DNA from: DATJSJ01 sp035504175
GTDB lineage: Bacteria > Pseudomonadota > Alphaproteobacteria > Acetobacterales > Acetobacteraceae
Reading direction: 5' to 3'
Assembly: GCA_035504175.1 (NCBI GenBank)
Contig: DATJSJ010000067.1
Span: 1-21,629, forward strand
DNA length: 21,629 bases
How positions within the stretch are numbered: the first letter of the stretch is position 1; every line of letters begins with the position of its first letter. Of the stretch, positions 7,060-13,889 are shown one piece after another. The translations under genes and the position numbers were made by a program. A model generated the notes under the pieces. It searched no databases, was not told the DNA's origin, and saw nothing but the letters and a program-made list of their open reading frames with translations.

Positions 7060-8268
7060 ATGTCCGGAACCGCCGATCCCCGCCTGTTCGCCGCGCGCCG
7101 CCCGCCGCGGCGCCGGATCAGCCTGAGCTGGAGCGATCCGGTCCTGCGCAGCCTGGTCTGGCAGGTCGTGATCATCGGGATCGTGGTGGCGGTCGCCTGG
7201 TACCTGATCTCCAACGCCAACCGCAACCTGGCGGCGCGGCACATCGCGACCGGCTTCGGCTTCCTGCAGAACACCTCCGGCGTGCCGATCGGCGAATCGC
7301 TCGTCACCTACACGCCCGGTGCCAGCACCTACGGCTGGGCGCTGGTCGTCGGCATCCTGAACACGCTGAAGGTCGCGGTGGTCGGCGTCGTGCTCGCCAC
7401 CATCCTCGGTACGCTGATTGGCGTCGCCCGGCTGTCGCAGAACTGGCTGCTGTCGCGGATCTGCGCCGTCTACATCGAGGTGATGCGCGACATCCCGCTG
7501 CTGCTGCAATTGCTGTTCTGGTACGGCTTGCTGCAGGTGCTGCCGGTGCCGCGCCGCGCCTTCCACCCGGTGCCGGGCGTGTTCCTGTCCAATCGCGGCA
7601 TCCTCTTCCCGCTGCTCGACTGGAAGTCGGCGCATTCCTGGGCATTGCTTGCCTTCGCGATCGGGCTCGTCCTGACCACGCTGTGGTCGCGCCACGCCCG
7701 CCGGCGGCAGGAGGCGACCGGGCAGCGTCCGCCGGTCTGGCCGGTGGCACTGGCGCTGCTGGTCGGCCTGCCGGTGGTGGTCTGGGCCGCACTCGGCGCG
7801 CCGTTCCATCTCGACCTGCCGGTGTTGCGCGGCTTCAACTTCCACGGCGGCGGCAGCATGACGCCGGAATACGGCGCGCTCACCTTCGGTCTGGTGATCT
7901 ACACAGCGGCCTATATCGCCGAGATCGTGCGCTCCGGCATCCTCGCCGTGCCGCACGGGCAGTGGGAGGCGGCGGGCGCGCTCGGCCTGCATCGCGGGCA
8001 GTTGCTGCGCCTGATCGTCTTGCCGCAGGCGATGCGCGTGATCATCCCGCCGATGACCAGCGAGTATCTGAACCTGACCAAGAACAGCTCGCTCGCGGTC
8101 GCGATCGGCTACCAGGACATCGTCTCCATCGCCGGCACCGAAATCAACCAGACCGGCCAGGCGATCGAGGGCATCGCCATCATCATGGCGGTCTATCTGA
8201 CCATCAGCCTGTCCATCAGCCTGTTCATGAACTGGTACAACGCCCGCATCGCGCTGGTGGAGCGTTGA
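7060..8268 (+). CDS. aapQ: General L-amino-acid ABC transporter permease AapQ/BztB
   Basis: This 402-residue inner-membrane permease is of the AapQ/BztB type, which pairs with AapM to form the translocation channel. An N-terminal membrane span (about residues 34-53) is followed by a large loop and the binding-protein-dependent transport domain, split by a long insertion with extra hydrophobic segments, as is usual for this subfamily. The coupling EAA loop that contacts the ATPase reads WEAAGALGL, with its glutamate at about 303, followed by LIVLPQAMRVIIPP. The C-terminus ends in a further membrane span. The ATG at 7060 follows a purine-rich AGGAGGG. The stop is one base before the next ATG, so the two permeases are probably translationally coupled. 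Confidence 0.95.
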   Translation: MSGTADPRLFAARRPPRRRISLSWSDPVLRSLVWQVVIIGIVVAVAWYLISNANRNLAARHIATGFGFLQNTSGVPIGESLVTYTPGASTYGWALVVGILNTLKVAVVGVVLATILGTLIGVARLSQNWLLSRICAVYIEVMRDIPLLLQLLFWYGLLQVLPVPRRAFHPVPGVFLSNRGILFPLLDWKSAHSWALLAFAIGLVLTTLWSRHARRRQEATGQRPPVWPVALALLVGLPVVVWAALGAPFHLDLPVLRGFNFHGGGSMTPEYGALTFGLVIYTAAYIAEIVRSGILAVPHGQWEAAGALGLHRGQLLRLIVLPQAMRVIIPPMTSEYLNLTKNSSLAVAIGYQDIVSIAGTEINQTGQAIEGIAIIMAVYLTISLSISLFMNWYNARIALVER

Positions 8269-8269
8269 G

Positions 8270-9469
8270 ATGAGCCAGAGTCAAAGCCAGGGCAGCATCG
8301 ATCCGCGGCGCATCGCCGATGTCGAGCCGGTGCCGGCGATCGCCGGCGAAGTCGCGACGCCGGTCTATCACCGCGCGCAGCCGCGCGTCGGCGGCCTGGG
8401 GCCGCTCGGCTGGGCGCGCGCCAACCTGTTCAATTCCTGGGTCAGCACCGCGGTCACGCTGGTGCTGGTCTATGCCATCGCCCGCATCGCGATCGCCTTC
8501 ATCGACTGGGCGCTGGTGAACGCGGTCTGGACCGTGCCGCAGACCGCGACCGGCCCGAACACCGCCCGCTGCCGCGACCTCATGGGAGTCGGCGCCTGCT
8601 GGGCGGTGATCGGCGAAAAATACCGCTTCATCCTGTTCGGCCGCTTCCCGTACGAGGAGCAGTGGCGCCCGGCGATCTCGATCCTGCTCTTCGTCGGCCT
8701 CTATGTCGTCTCGGCGATGCGGCGGTTCTGGCGGCGCGAGTTGATCCTGATCTGGATCTTGGCGCTCGCGGTGATCGGCCTCCTGATGTTCGGCGGCGTG
8801 TTCGGCATGACCTACGTGCCGACCGACGAATGGGGCGGCCTGCCGATCACGCTGATCCTCTCGACCTTCGGCCTGGCGCTGGCGTTTCCGCTCGCGGTGC
8901 TGGTGGCGCTGGGGCGCCGGGCGCGCAGCCTGCCGGCGATCCGGCTGCTCTGCGTCGTCTATATCGAGCTGATCCGCGGCGTGCCGCTGATCAGCCTGCT
9001 GTTCATGGCGAGCGTGATGTTCCCGCTGTTCATGCCGGAAGGGCTCAACCCGGACAAGCTGCTGCGGGCTCAGGTGGCGATCATCCTCTTCGCCGGCGCC
9101 TACTTGGCCGAGGTGATCCGCGGCGGGCTGCAGGCGCTGCCGAAAGGCCAGTACGAGGCGGCGGATGCGCTCGGCCTCTCCTACTGGCAGAAAACCGGGC
9201 TGATCATCCTGCCGCAGGCGCTGCGCCTGGTGATCCCGCCGCTGGTCAACACCTTCATCGGCTTCTTCAAGGATACGTCGCTGGTTTTGATCATCGGCAT
9301 TTTCGACCTCTTGAACGCGGCGAAGGTCGCGGTCGCGGAGCCGGCCTGGCAGGGCTTCCAGAACGAGGTGTTCCTGGTCGCCGCCGCCATCTACTTCACC
9401 TTCTGCTACGCCATGGCAAGCTACAGCCGCGGGCTGGAGCGCCAGTTCAGCCGCTCCGCGCGCCGCTGA
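8270..9469 (+). CDS. aapM: General L-amino-acid ABC transporter permease AapM/BztC
   Basis: This is a 399-residue partner permease of the AapM/BztC type. A polar N-terminal tail of about 50 residues precedes a first membrane span; several hydrophobic segments and the transport domain follow. The ATPase-contacting EAA loop reads YEAADALGL, with its glutamate at about 296, followed by LIILPQALRLVIPP, then the NTFIGFFKDTSLV segment typical of the family. The ATG follows the AapQ stop after one base (TGAGATG), which supports coupled synthesis of the heterodimer. It acts in the inner membrane with AapQ, AapP and the periplasmic binding proteins. Length and order match the known aapJQMP arrangement. 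Confidence 0.95.
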   Translation: MSQSQSQGSIDPRRIADVEPVPAIAGEVATPVYHRAQPRVGGLGPLGWARANLFNSWVSTAVTLVLVYAIARIAIAFIDWALVNAVWTVPQTATGPNTARCRDLMGVGACWAVIGEKYRFILFGRFPYEEQWRPAISILLFVGLYVVSAMRRFWRRELILIWILALAVIGLLMFGGVFGMTYVPTDEWGGLPITLILSTFGLALAFPLAVLVALGRRARSLPAIRLLCVVYIELIRGVPLISLLFMASVMFPLFMPEGLNPDKLLRAQVAIILFAGAYLAEVIRGGLQALPKGQYEAADALGLSYWQKTGLIILPQALRLVIPPLVNTFIGFFKDTSLVLIIGIFDLLNAAKVAVAEPAWQGFQNEVFLVAAAIYFTFCYAMASYSRGLERQFSRSARR

Positions 9470-9487
9470 GACAGGGAGAGTGATCGC

Positions 9488-10273
9488 ATGAGCCAGACCA
9501 TGCTCGCCGACCGGACCGCCCAGGCGGTCGAGACCGAGGCGGCGATCACCCTCGACCACGTCAACAAATGGTACGGCAGCATGCATGTGCTGCGCGACGT
9601 GTCGCTGACCGTGGCACAGAAGGAGCGTGTCGTGGTCTGCGGCCCATCCGGTTCCGGCAAGTCCACGATGATTCGCTGCATCAACCGGCTCGAGACGCAC
9701 CAGGAAGGGCGCATCATCGTCGACGGCACCGAGCTCACCGACGACACGCGCGCGCTCGATACCATCCGCCGCGAGGTCGGCATGGTGTTCCAGTCCTTCA
9801 ACCTGTTTCCGCACCTGACGATCCTGCAGAACTGCACGCTGGCGCCGATCTGGGTGCGCAAGATGCCGCGGGCGGAAGCCGAGGAGCTGGCGATGAGCTA
9901 CCTGCGTCGGGTGAAGATCCCGGAGCAGGCCAACAAATTCCCCGGCCAGCTCTCCGGCGGGCAGCAGCAGCGCGTGGCGATCGCGCGGGCGCTCTGCATG
10001 AAGCCGAAGATCATGCTGTTCGACGAGCCGACCTCGGCGCTCGATCCCGAGATGATCAAGGAAGTGCTGGACACGATGATCGAGCTCGCCGAGTCCGGCA
10101 TGACCATGGTCTGCGTCACGCACGAGATGGGCTTTGCGCGCAAGGTCGCCGACCGGGTGGTGTTCATGGATCGCGGCGAGATCGTCGAGAGCGGGCCGCC
10201 CACGCGCATGTTCGAGAGCCCGCAGACCGACCGGCTGAAACTGTTCCTCAGCCAGATCCTGCGGGGGCATTGA
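9488..10273 (+). CDS. aapP: Amino-acid ABC transporter ATP-binding protein AapP/BztD
   Basis: This 261-residue cytoplasmic ATPase powers the transporter. Walker A (GPSGSGKST) is at residues 52-60, the Q-loop lies in VFQSFNLFPHLT, the ABC signature LSGGQQQR begins at about 155, Walker B ends with FDEPTSALD (Asp179, Glu180), and the switch histidine is in VTHEMGFA. It has the close similarity to GlnQ-type polar-amino-acid ATPases expected of AapP. Its short N-terminal extension (about 20 residues before the ITLDHVNKWYG strand) is also typical. It begins 18 bp after the permease stop with a GGGAGAG-type ribosome-binding site. It is the last gene of the transporter operon and is followed at once by an A+T-rich palindromic element. 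Confidence 0.96.
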   Translation: MSQTMLADRTAQAVETEAAITLDHVNKWYGSMHVLRDVSLTVAQKERVVVCGPSGSGKSTMIRCINRLETHQEGRIIVDGTELTDDTRALDTIRREVGMVFQSFNLFPHLTILQNCTLAPIWVRKMPRAEAEELAMSYLRRVKIPEQANKFPGQLSGGQQQRVAIARALCMKPKIMLFDEPTSALDPEMIKEVLDTMIELAESGMTMVCVTHEMGFARKVADRVVFMDRGEIVESGPPTRMFESPQTDRLKLFLSQILRGH

Positions 10274-10416
10274 AGGAAGGAAGCGGTTCTTTTTTGTAAA
10301 AAAGAACCAAAAAACTTTTGTCACTTCAGTCTTCGGCGGTGCCACTCCCACGCACCAAAAACGAATAAAAGTCTTTTTGCTTCTTTTTCTACAGAAAAAG
10401 AAGCGCTTCCTTTCCT
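10274..10416. repeat. Composite A+T-rich palindromic element between convergent genes
   Basis: Two perfect hairpins sit near the ends of this stretch: 10285-10295 with 10298-10308 (arm GGTTCTTTTTT) and 10379-10390 with 10393-10404 (arm GCTTCTTTTTCT), each with a two-base loop. The whole is also an imperfect long palindrome: GGAAGCG (10279-10285) pairs with CGCTTCC (10404-10410), and AAAAAACTTTT (10309-10319) pairs with AAAAGTCTTTTT (10367-10378) apart from one extra base. The central 40 bp are G+C-richer and unpaired. It lies between the ends of aapP and the convergent dehydrogenase gene, so it probably serves as a bidirectional terminator; its layout also resembles dispersed REP/BIME-like elements. 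Confidence 0.85.
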
Positions 10417-10419
10417 TTC

Positions 10420-11424
10420 TTACTTATAGAACCCCGGCCTCTCCCCCAACGCGACCTCAGCGCGCTCACCGCTACGCAGAACCGCCAGCGCCGCATCGCA
10501 GACCGCGGCTGCGGCGGTGCCGTCCCAGGCATTCGGTCCCGTCGCGGTGCCGCGCGCCGCTGCCTCGATCCAGGCCGCGAGCTCGATGTCGTAGGCACGC
10601 GTGAAGCGCTCGCGCCAATCGGCCGGCACCGGGCCGGCCACATGCCCGTCGCGCCGCAGCGTCACCGGGCTGCCCTCGGCCAGGCTCGCCGTGCCGCTCT
10701 CGCCCACCACCTCGCCGCGGATGTCGTAGCCGTAGGCGATATTGACCGAGATCTCGACGTCGACGACGGCGCCGCCCGCCATCTCCAGCAGCATCAGCAG
10801 CGGGTCGCGCATCGCGCCGGCGCGGCTGTTGCGGCGCGGCGCCAGCACGCGCACCGCGGCGACCTCGTCGGCGAGCAGCCAGCGCGCGATGTCGATGTCG
10901 TGCACCGACGTGTCGTTGATCAGGTTGTCGCTGGTGAAGTGCGCCGGCGCCGCGGCATTGCGGTGCACGGAGTGGAACATCAGCGGCGTGCCGAGCGCCC
11001 CCTCCGTCACCGCGGCGTGCAGCGCGCGATACGCCGGATCGAAGCGGCGCATGAAGCCGACCTGCACCAGCCGCCCGCCGGTTGCCATCTCCGCCTGCAT
11101 GATGCGGTGGCAGGCATCCGCGGTCGGCGCCAGCGGCTTCTCGCAGAACACCGGTTTGCCGGCCGCGATCGCGGCGAGCACGTACTCCTCGTGGCTCGGG
11201 CCCCACGAGGCGACGAGCACCGCGTCGACCGACGGGTCGCGGATCAGTGTCGCGCCGTCCGGCATCGCCCGCGCGCCCGGAACCTCGCCCGCCACTTCCC
11301 GCGCCCGCGCCGGATCGATATCGGCCACCGCCGCGACGGCGTTGCCGGGCAGGACCTCCGTCAGGCGGCGGATATGGTCGCGCCCGATCATCCCGGTCCC
11401 GATGACGCCCACGCGCACGGTCAT
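10420..11424 (-). CDS. Gfo/Idh/MocA family oxidoreductase, inositol 2-dehydrogenase-like
   Basis: This 334-residue NAD(P)-dependent dehydrogenase has an N-terminal Rossmann fold with VIGTGMIGRDH (glycines 9, 11, 14). The catalytic-type lysine is in the EKP motif (Lys96), and Asp171 and His175 lie in NDTSVHDIDIARW, the lysine/aspartate/histidine set seen in inositol dehydrogenases. The C-terminal alpha/beta domain follows. I chose the ATG at 11424 because GGGGAGGAG lies directly upstream and the Rossmann strand starts at once; the frame stays open 90 bp further. It probably oxidises inositol or another polyol or sugar in the cytoplasm. It is transcribed towards the amino-acid transporter, separate from the sugar operon at the left. 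Family assignment is firm and substrate is uncertain. Confidence 0.9.
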   Translation of the reverse strand: MTVRVGVIGTGMIGRDHIRRLTEVLPGNAVAAVADIDPARAREVAGEVPGARAMPDGATLIRDPSVDAVLVASWGPSHEEYVLAAIAAGKPVFCEKPLAPTADACHRIMQAEMATGGRLVQVGFMRRFDPAYRALHAAVTEGALGTPLMFHSVHRNAAAPAHFTSDNLINDTSVHDIDIARWLLADEVAAVRVLAPRRNSRAGAMRDPLLMLLEMAGGAVVDVEISVNIAYGYDIRGEVVGESGTASLAEGSPVTLRRDGHVAGPVPADWRERFTRAYDIELAAWIEAAARGTATGPNAWDGTAAAAVCDAALAVLRSGERAEVALGERPGFYK

Positions 11425-11670
11425 GCCGCACTCCTCCCCGTTGGCCGGAGCCGGATCACTGTGGCCGTGCAGCGCGATCCGGCTCCAGCGATTTGTTTGC
11501 AGGCCATGCCGCACGCCTGCGGACAGTCCGCCGACGGCGATCCTGGTCTCGGCGGCCGCGATTGTACGGCGTCACCGGGGGCCCGCGGCAAGCCCGACGG
11601 GAGCGTCAACCGACGCTATTGCGACGCATTTGCAATTCGGCCAGCATGGCGGCGAGCAGGGAGTCGCGCC

Positions 11671-12186
11671 ATGGGTCTGATCATCCCCTTTCCCCTCGAG
11701 CGGCCGGCAGGCGCCGGGCTCGTCGCCGCGCTCGATGTCGCCGAGCGCACGCTGCTCGCCGGCCTGCGTGCCTGGGTCGCCGCGTTCCGCCGCGCCGAGG
11801 ACCCGCTGCCGCCGCTCCGGGCGGGCTTCGCCGCCGCCGGCGTCGCGGGCGCTGCGGGACCGGTGCATGCGCTGATGGCGATCCTCGCGCGCACGGCTCG
11901 GCACATCGTCGAGATCCGCTGCCCGCGCTGCCCGCACCTCTCGGCCGACGAGCAGCGCCTGCTGCAGGCTGCCAGCCTGGCCCAGGTGGGCATGGGGGCG
12001 CTCGCCGAGCGCGTCCTGCGTGCCGCGATGCTGACGGCACCGGGGGCTGAATTCGCCCTCGGGCCGCTGCAGGGCGTGGCGGATATCTTCGCGGCCGCCG
12101 GCCTGGTGTTCGGGCGGTATCTGCCGCCGGACGAGCCGCCGGGTGGCAGCTCGCATCCGGACGCGCCGCCGCCCGTGCTGCACTGA
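11671..12186 (+). CDS. Conserved-looking hypothetical protein with CPRCP motif
   Basis: This 171-residue protein has no signal peptide and no clear membrane span. It begins MGLIIPFPLERP, is predicted to be largely alpha-helical, and contains a CPRCPHLSADEQRLL segment with cysteines at about 84 and 87, too few for a complete zinc site unless it dimerises. A proline-, glycine- and serine-rich tail follows from about residue 150. The ATG at 11671 is preceded by AGGGAG 9 bp upstream, and codon use is that of a real G+C-rich gene. It is divergent from the dehydrogenase gene, with about 245 bp between them that may hold both promoters; I see no clear -35/-10 pair there. I do not recognise a named family with confidence and assign no function. 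Confidence 0.65.
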   Translation: MGLIIPFPLERPAGAGLVAALDVAERTLLAGLRAWVAAFRRAEDPLPPLRAGFAAAGVAGAAGPVHALMAILARTARHIVEIRCPRCPHLSADEQRLLQAASLAQVGMGALAERVLRAAMLTAPGAEFALGPLQGVADIFAAAGLVFGRYLPPDEPPGGSSHPDAPPPVLH

Positions 12187-12198
12187 GGAGGCGGGCCG

Positions 12199-12396
12199 AT
12201 GCTGCGCGTGCACTCGACCGGCGTCGCGACCCTGGCGGCGCTGATGGCGTCGGAGCCGCGTCGCCCCGCGTCGCCGGCCTCGAGCGGGCGGCCCACTCGC
12301 GCGCGGTCAGACGGCTCACCAGGAAGGGTCATCCCGCTCCGCCCAACCGGGGTGTCACGCACGGCCAAGGCGGCGGGAAGCGACGCGCGGTCATGA
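12199..12396 (+). CDS. Possible small ORF, arginine/serine-rich, doubtful
   Basis: A 65-codon frame begins at an ATG preceded by GAGGAGG at a workable spacing, 12 bp after the stop of the upstream hypothetical gene. The predicted peptide is rich in Arg, Ser, Ala and Pro with no recognisable domain, signal or membrane span. The good ribosome-binding site is the only argument for it; part of that motif may serve no gene. It could equally be chance in G+C-rich DNA. Confidence 0.2.
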   Translation: MLRVHSTGVATLAALMASEPRRPASPASSGRPTRARSDGSPGRVIPLRPTGVSRTAKAAGSDARS

Positions 12397-13020
12397 CGTG
12401 GCCGGCTGCGACAACGGCTTGTGGCGCTGGCCTCCCCGCCGCTTACGGCGATGGCGTTTGCGTCTTCGTCCTTCGGATCGACGGATTCCCAATAGCGGGA
12501 TGCGCGCCGGCTGCGGCAGGACGGCGGCAGGCTATTCCCTGACCGGCGCACCGGAAGAGCGGGAAGGGCCGGCCGCGATCGCGGTGGCGGGAGCGCAAGA
12601 AAACTCAGGAGTGAGAAAGTATTGACCGTCTGACGAGTTCCTTAAAACCGCCAACGTGCCTTGAAACGCCGCCGCATCGAAGGACGCCAACAAGATCAAT
12701 TCGACAACAACGTCGACAGGTTCAGCCTCGACCCGGGTCCCGAACCCTCCGTTTTGCCGCCGGAAGCAAACAATCCTGCAGACAGGATCTCGGTTTCCCT
12801 TGCGGCTACGTGGGGAGTTCCGCCTATCCGTGGTCTGTGCAGCCCGCATTCGGTTCTGTTCAGAATCGGTCCGACACCGACATTCCTTACAATTTGCGGA
12901 CACCTGCAACCAAATGTTGTGTCGATCACTTCTGGCACACGTCGGGAGATCTCTCGCGGCCGCCAGCGCAGCTTCGAGGAGCGATGCCGGCGTCACGATC
13001 ACGATGCGAGGGAAGGAGAA
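12397..13020. other. Gene-poor stretch, no supported gene
   Basis: About 620 bp without a convincing gene. Frames on both strands are open for 150 codons or more, but their peptides are biased or lack family features. From about 12600 the DNA becomes visibly richer in A+T than the flanking operons. I see no inverted-repeat ends, integrase or transposase remnant that I could defend. Confidence 0.5.
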
Positions 13021-13353
13021 ATGAGTTGCGCCGCATACCCCCTTGCCGGGGTCCGAATCCGAAAGTATCCGGAATCAAGAAATAGCAGAGAACTTCTGGC
13101 AGGAGTGTTGACTTTTTTGCGACTGACGCCTCGAAAAGAACTCTGGGTGATCGAGAAGATAAAAGAAAGAATCAATGATATGTCGTTCGAGGATGCAGTC
13201 TACGTCAGCCTGCGGGAGATTGAATACTCGGATCGAACGGCGAGACTGGCTATTCTGGCCGGCCGACGCGCCGGTGCCGATGCCGAACGCCATGACCGCG
13301 CCCTGCGGAACGCCGCGCAACGCCTGAAGCTGCTCCGTTCGAGCGCTTCGTAG
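13021..13353 (+). CDS. Small hypothetical protein, helical and charged
   Basis: This 110-residue protein is not recognised. The ATG at 13021 has a strong Shine-Dalgarno (GGAAGGAG) at 13011-13018. The frame is open upstream to 12661, but that part has unlike composition and no ribosome-binding site, so I take the short form. The middle (about residues 38-70) reads as amphipathic helices (ELWVIEKIKERINDMSFEDAVYVSLREIEY) broken by charged residues, and the C-terminus is a basic, alanine- and arginine-rich helix. No signal peptide or membrane span is seen. Base composition is lower in G+C than in neighbouring operons, consistent with acquired DNA. It stands alone; a weak hairpin (13386-13412, stem GAGAGCCG with CGGTTCTC) follows its stop. 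Confidence 0.55.
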   Translation: MSCAAYPLAGVRIRKYPESRNSRELLAGVLTFLRLTPRKELWVIEKIKERINDMSFEDAVYVSLREIEYSDRTARLAILAGRRAGADAERHDRALRNAAQRLKLLRSSAS

Positions 13354-13889
13354 TGGCATCCGCCGGGCATAACCCGATCACCTGAATCGAGAGCCGTTCC
13401 CCGAGAGCGGTTCTCATTTCTGCCTGGAAACCAGGCTCCGCGGGAACGCCGCCGTACCGGCAGCCCTGCATCGATCCCAATAGAACCCACCTGCGCAAGG
13501 CCTTGAGGAGACGAATGTCTTCTCAGGCCAATTCGGTCTTGCATGATTACAAAAATCCGCGCCGATCGGGATAATTCCGTCAATAGACTCCCGGCACATT
13601 ACTGGCCGGTTCACGCTCTCACAGCCAAAGATTTTGCCAGATCGGTATAGCACTGGGATTGCCCCAAGTTGATACGCCCGGAAGGCACGCATGACAGGCC
13701 GCATAATATCGTCGTAATCAAGACTATATCGTGAACAAGATACCAGGAGTCAGCCGATTGTGTTGATCTCGTTCTCCCTTTTGCTGTCATCGCGACGTGG
13801 CAATTGCACGAGACAAGGTGAAATCTGGGCGACTTGTCTCGGCCACAGCCTCCGGGCGCATGAACATCCCTCAGACACAGAGGCTTCAC
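13354..13889. other. Long intergenic region, A+T-richer
   Basis: About 535 bp between the small hypothetical gene and the secreted-protein gene. It contains two hairpins (13386-13412, imperfect; 13499-13529, described separately) and an A+T-rich block around 13700-13740 that may include the promoter of the secreted protein, though I could not settle on a -35/-10 pair. Small minus-strand frames here have no ribosome-binding site or recognisable product. Confidence 0.5.
13499..13529. repeat. Isolated hairpin in intergenic DNA
   Basis: The left arm GGCCTTGAGGAGAC (13499-13512) pairs with the right arm GTCTTCTCAGGCC (13517-13529) around a GAAT loop, with one bulged T and one G-T pair. No T-run follows on either strand, so it is not a standard intrinsic terminator. 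It could be a structured RNA stem or an operator-like site. Confidence 0.5.

Noticed and set aside
5854..7992. Very long minus-strand open frame (over 700 codons) across the transporter genes
   Set aside because: It is a shadow of G+C-rich forward genes with clear family motifs. Its product is Arg/His/Gln-rich and low in complexity.
8225..10351. Another minus-strand open frame of about 700 codons opposite the permease and ATPase genes
   Set aside because: It lies antisense to aapM and aapP, which have complete motifs, and its product has no recognisable domain.
10642..11670. Forward frame continuing upstream of the CPRCP hypothetical protein
   Set aside because: It runs antisense through the dehydrogenase gene. 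The ribosome-binding site and composition change support the start at 11671.
12532..13002. Minus-strand frame of 156 codons in the gene-poor stretch
   Set aside because: There is no ribosome-binding site or family resemblance, and part of it looks like random translated DNA.
12661..13020. Longer version of the small hypothetical gene
   Set aside because: The upstream part lacks a ribosome-binding site and has irregular composition, whereas GGAAGGAG lies just before the ATG at 13021.
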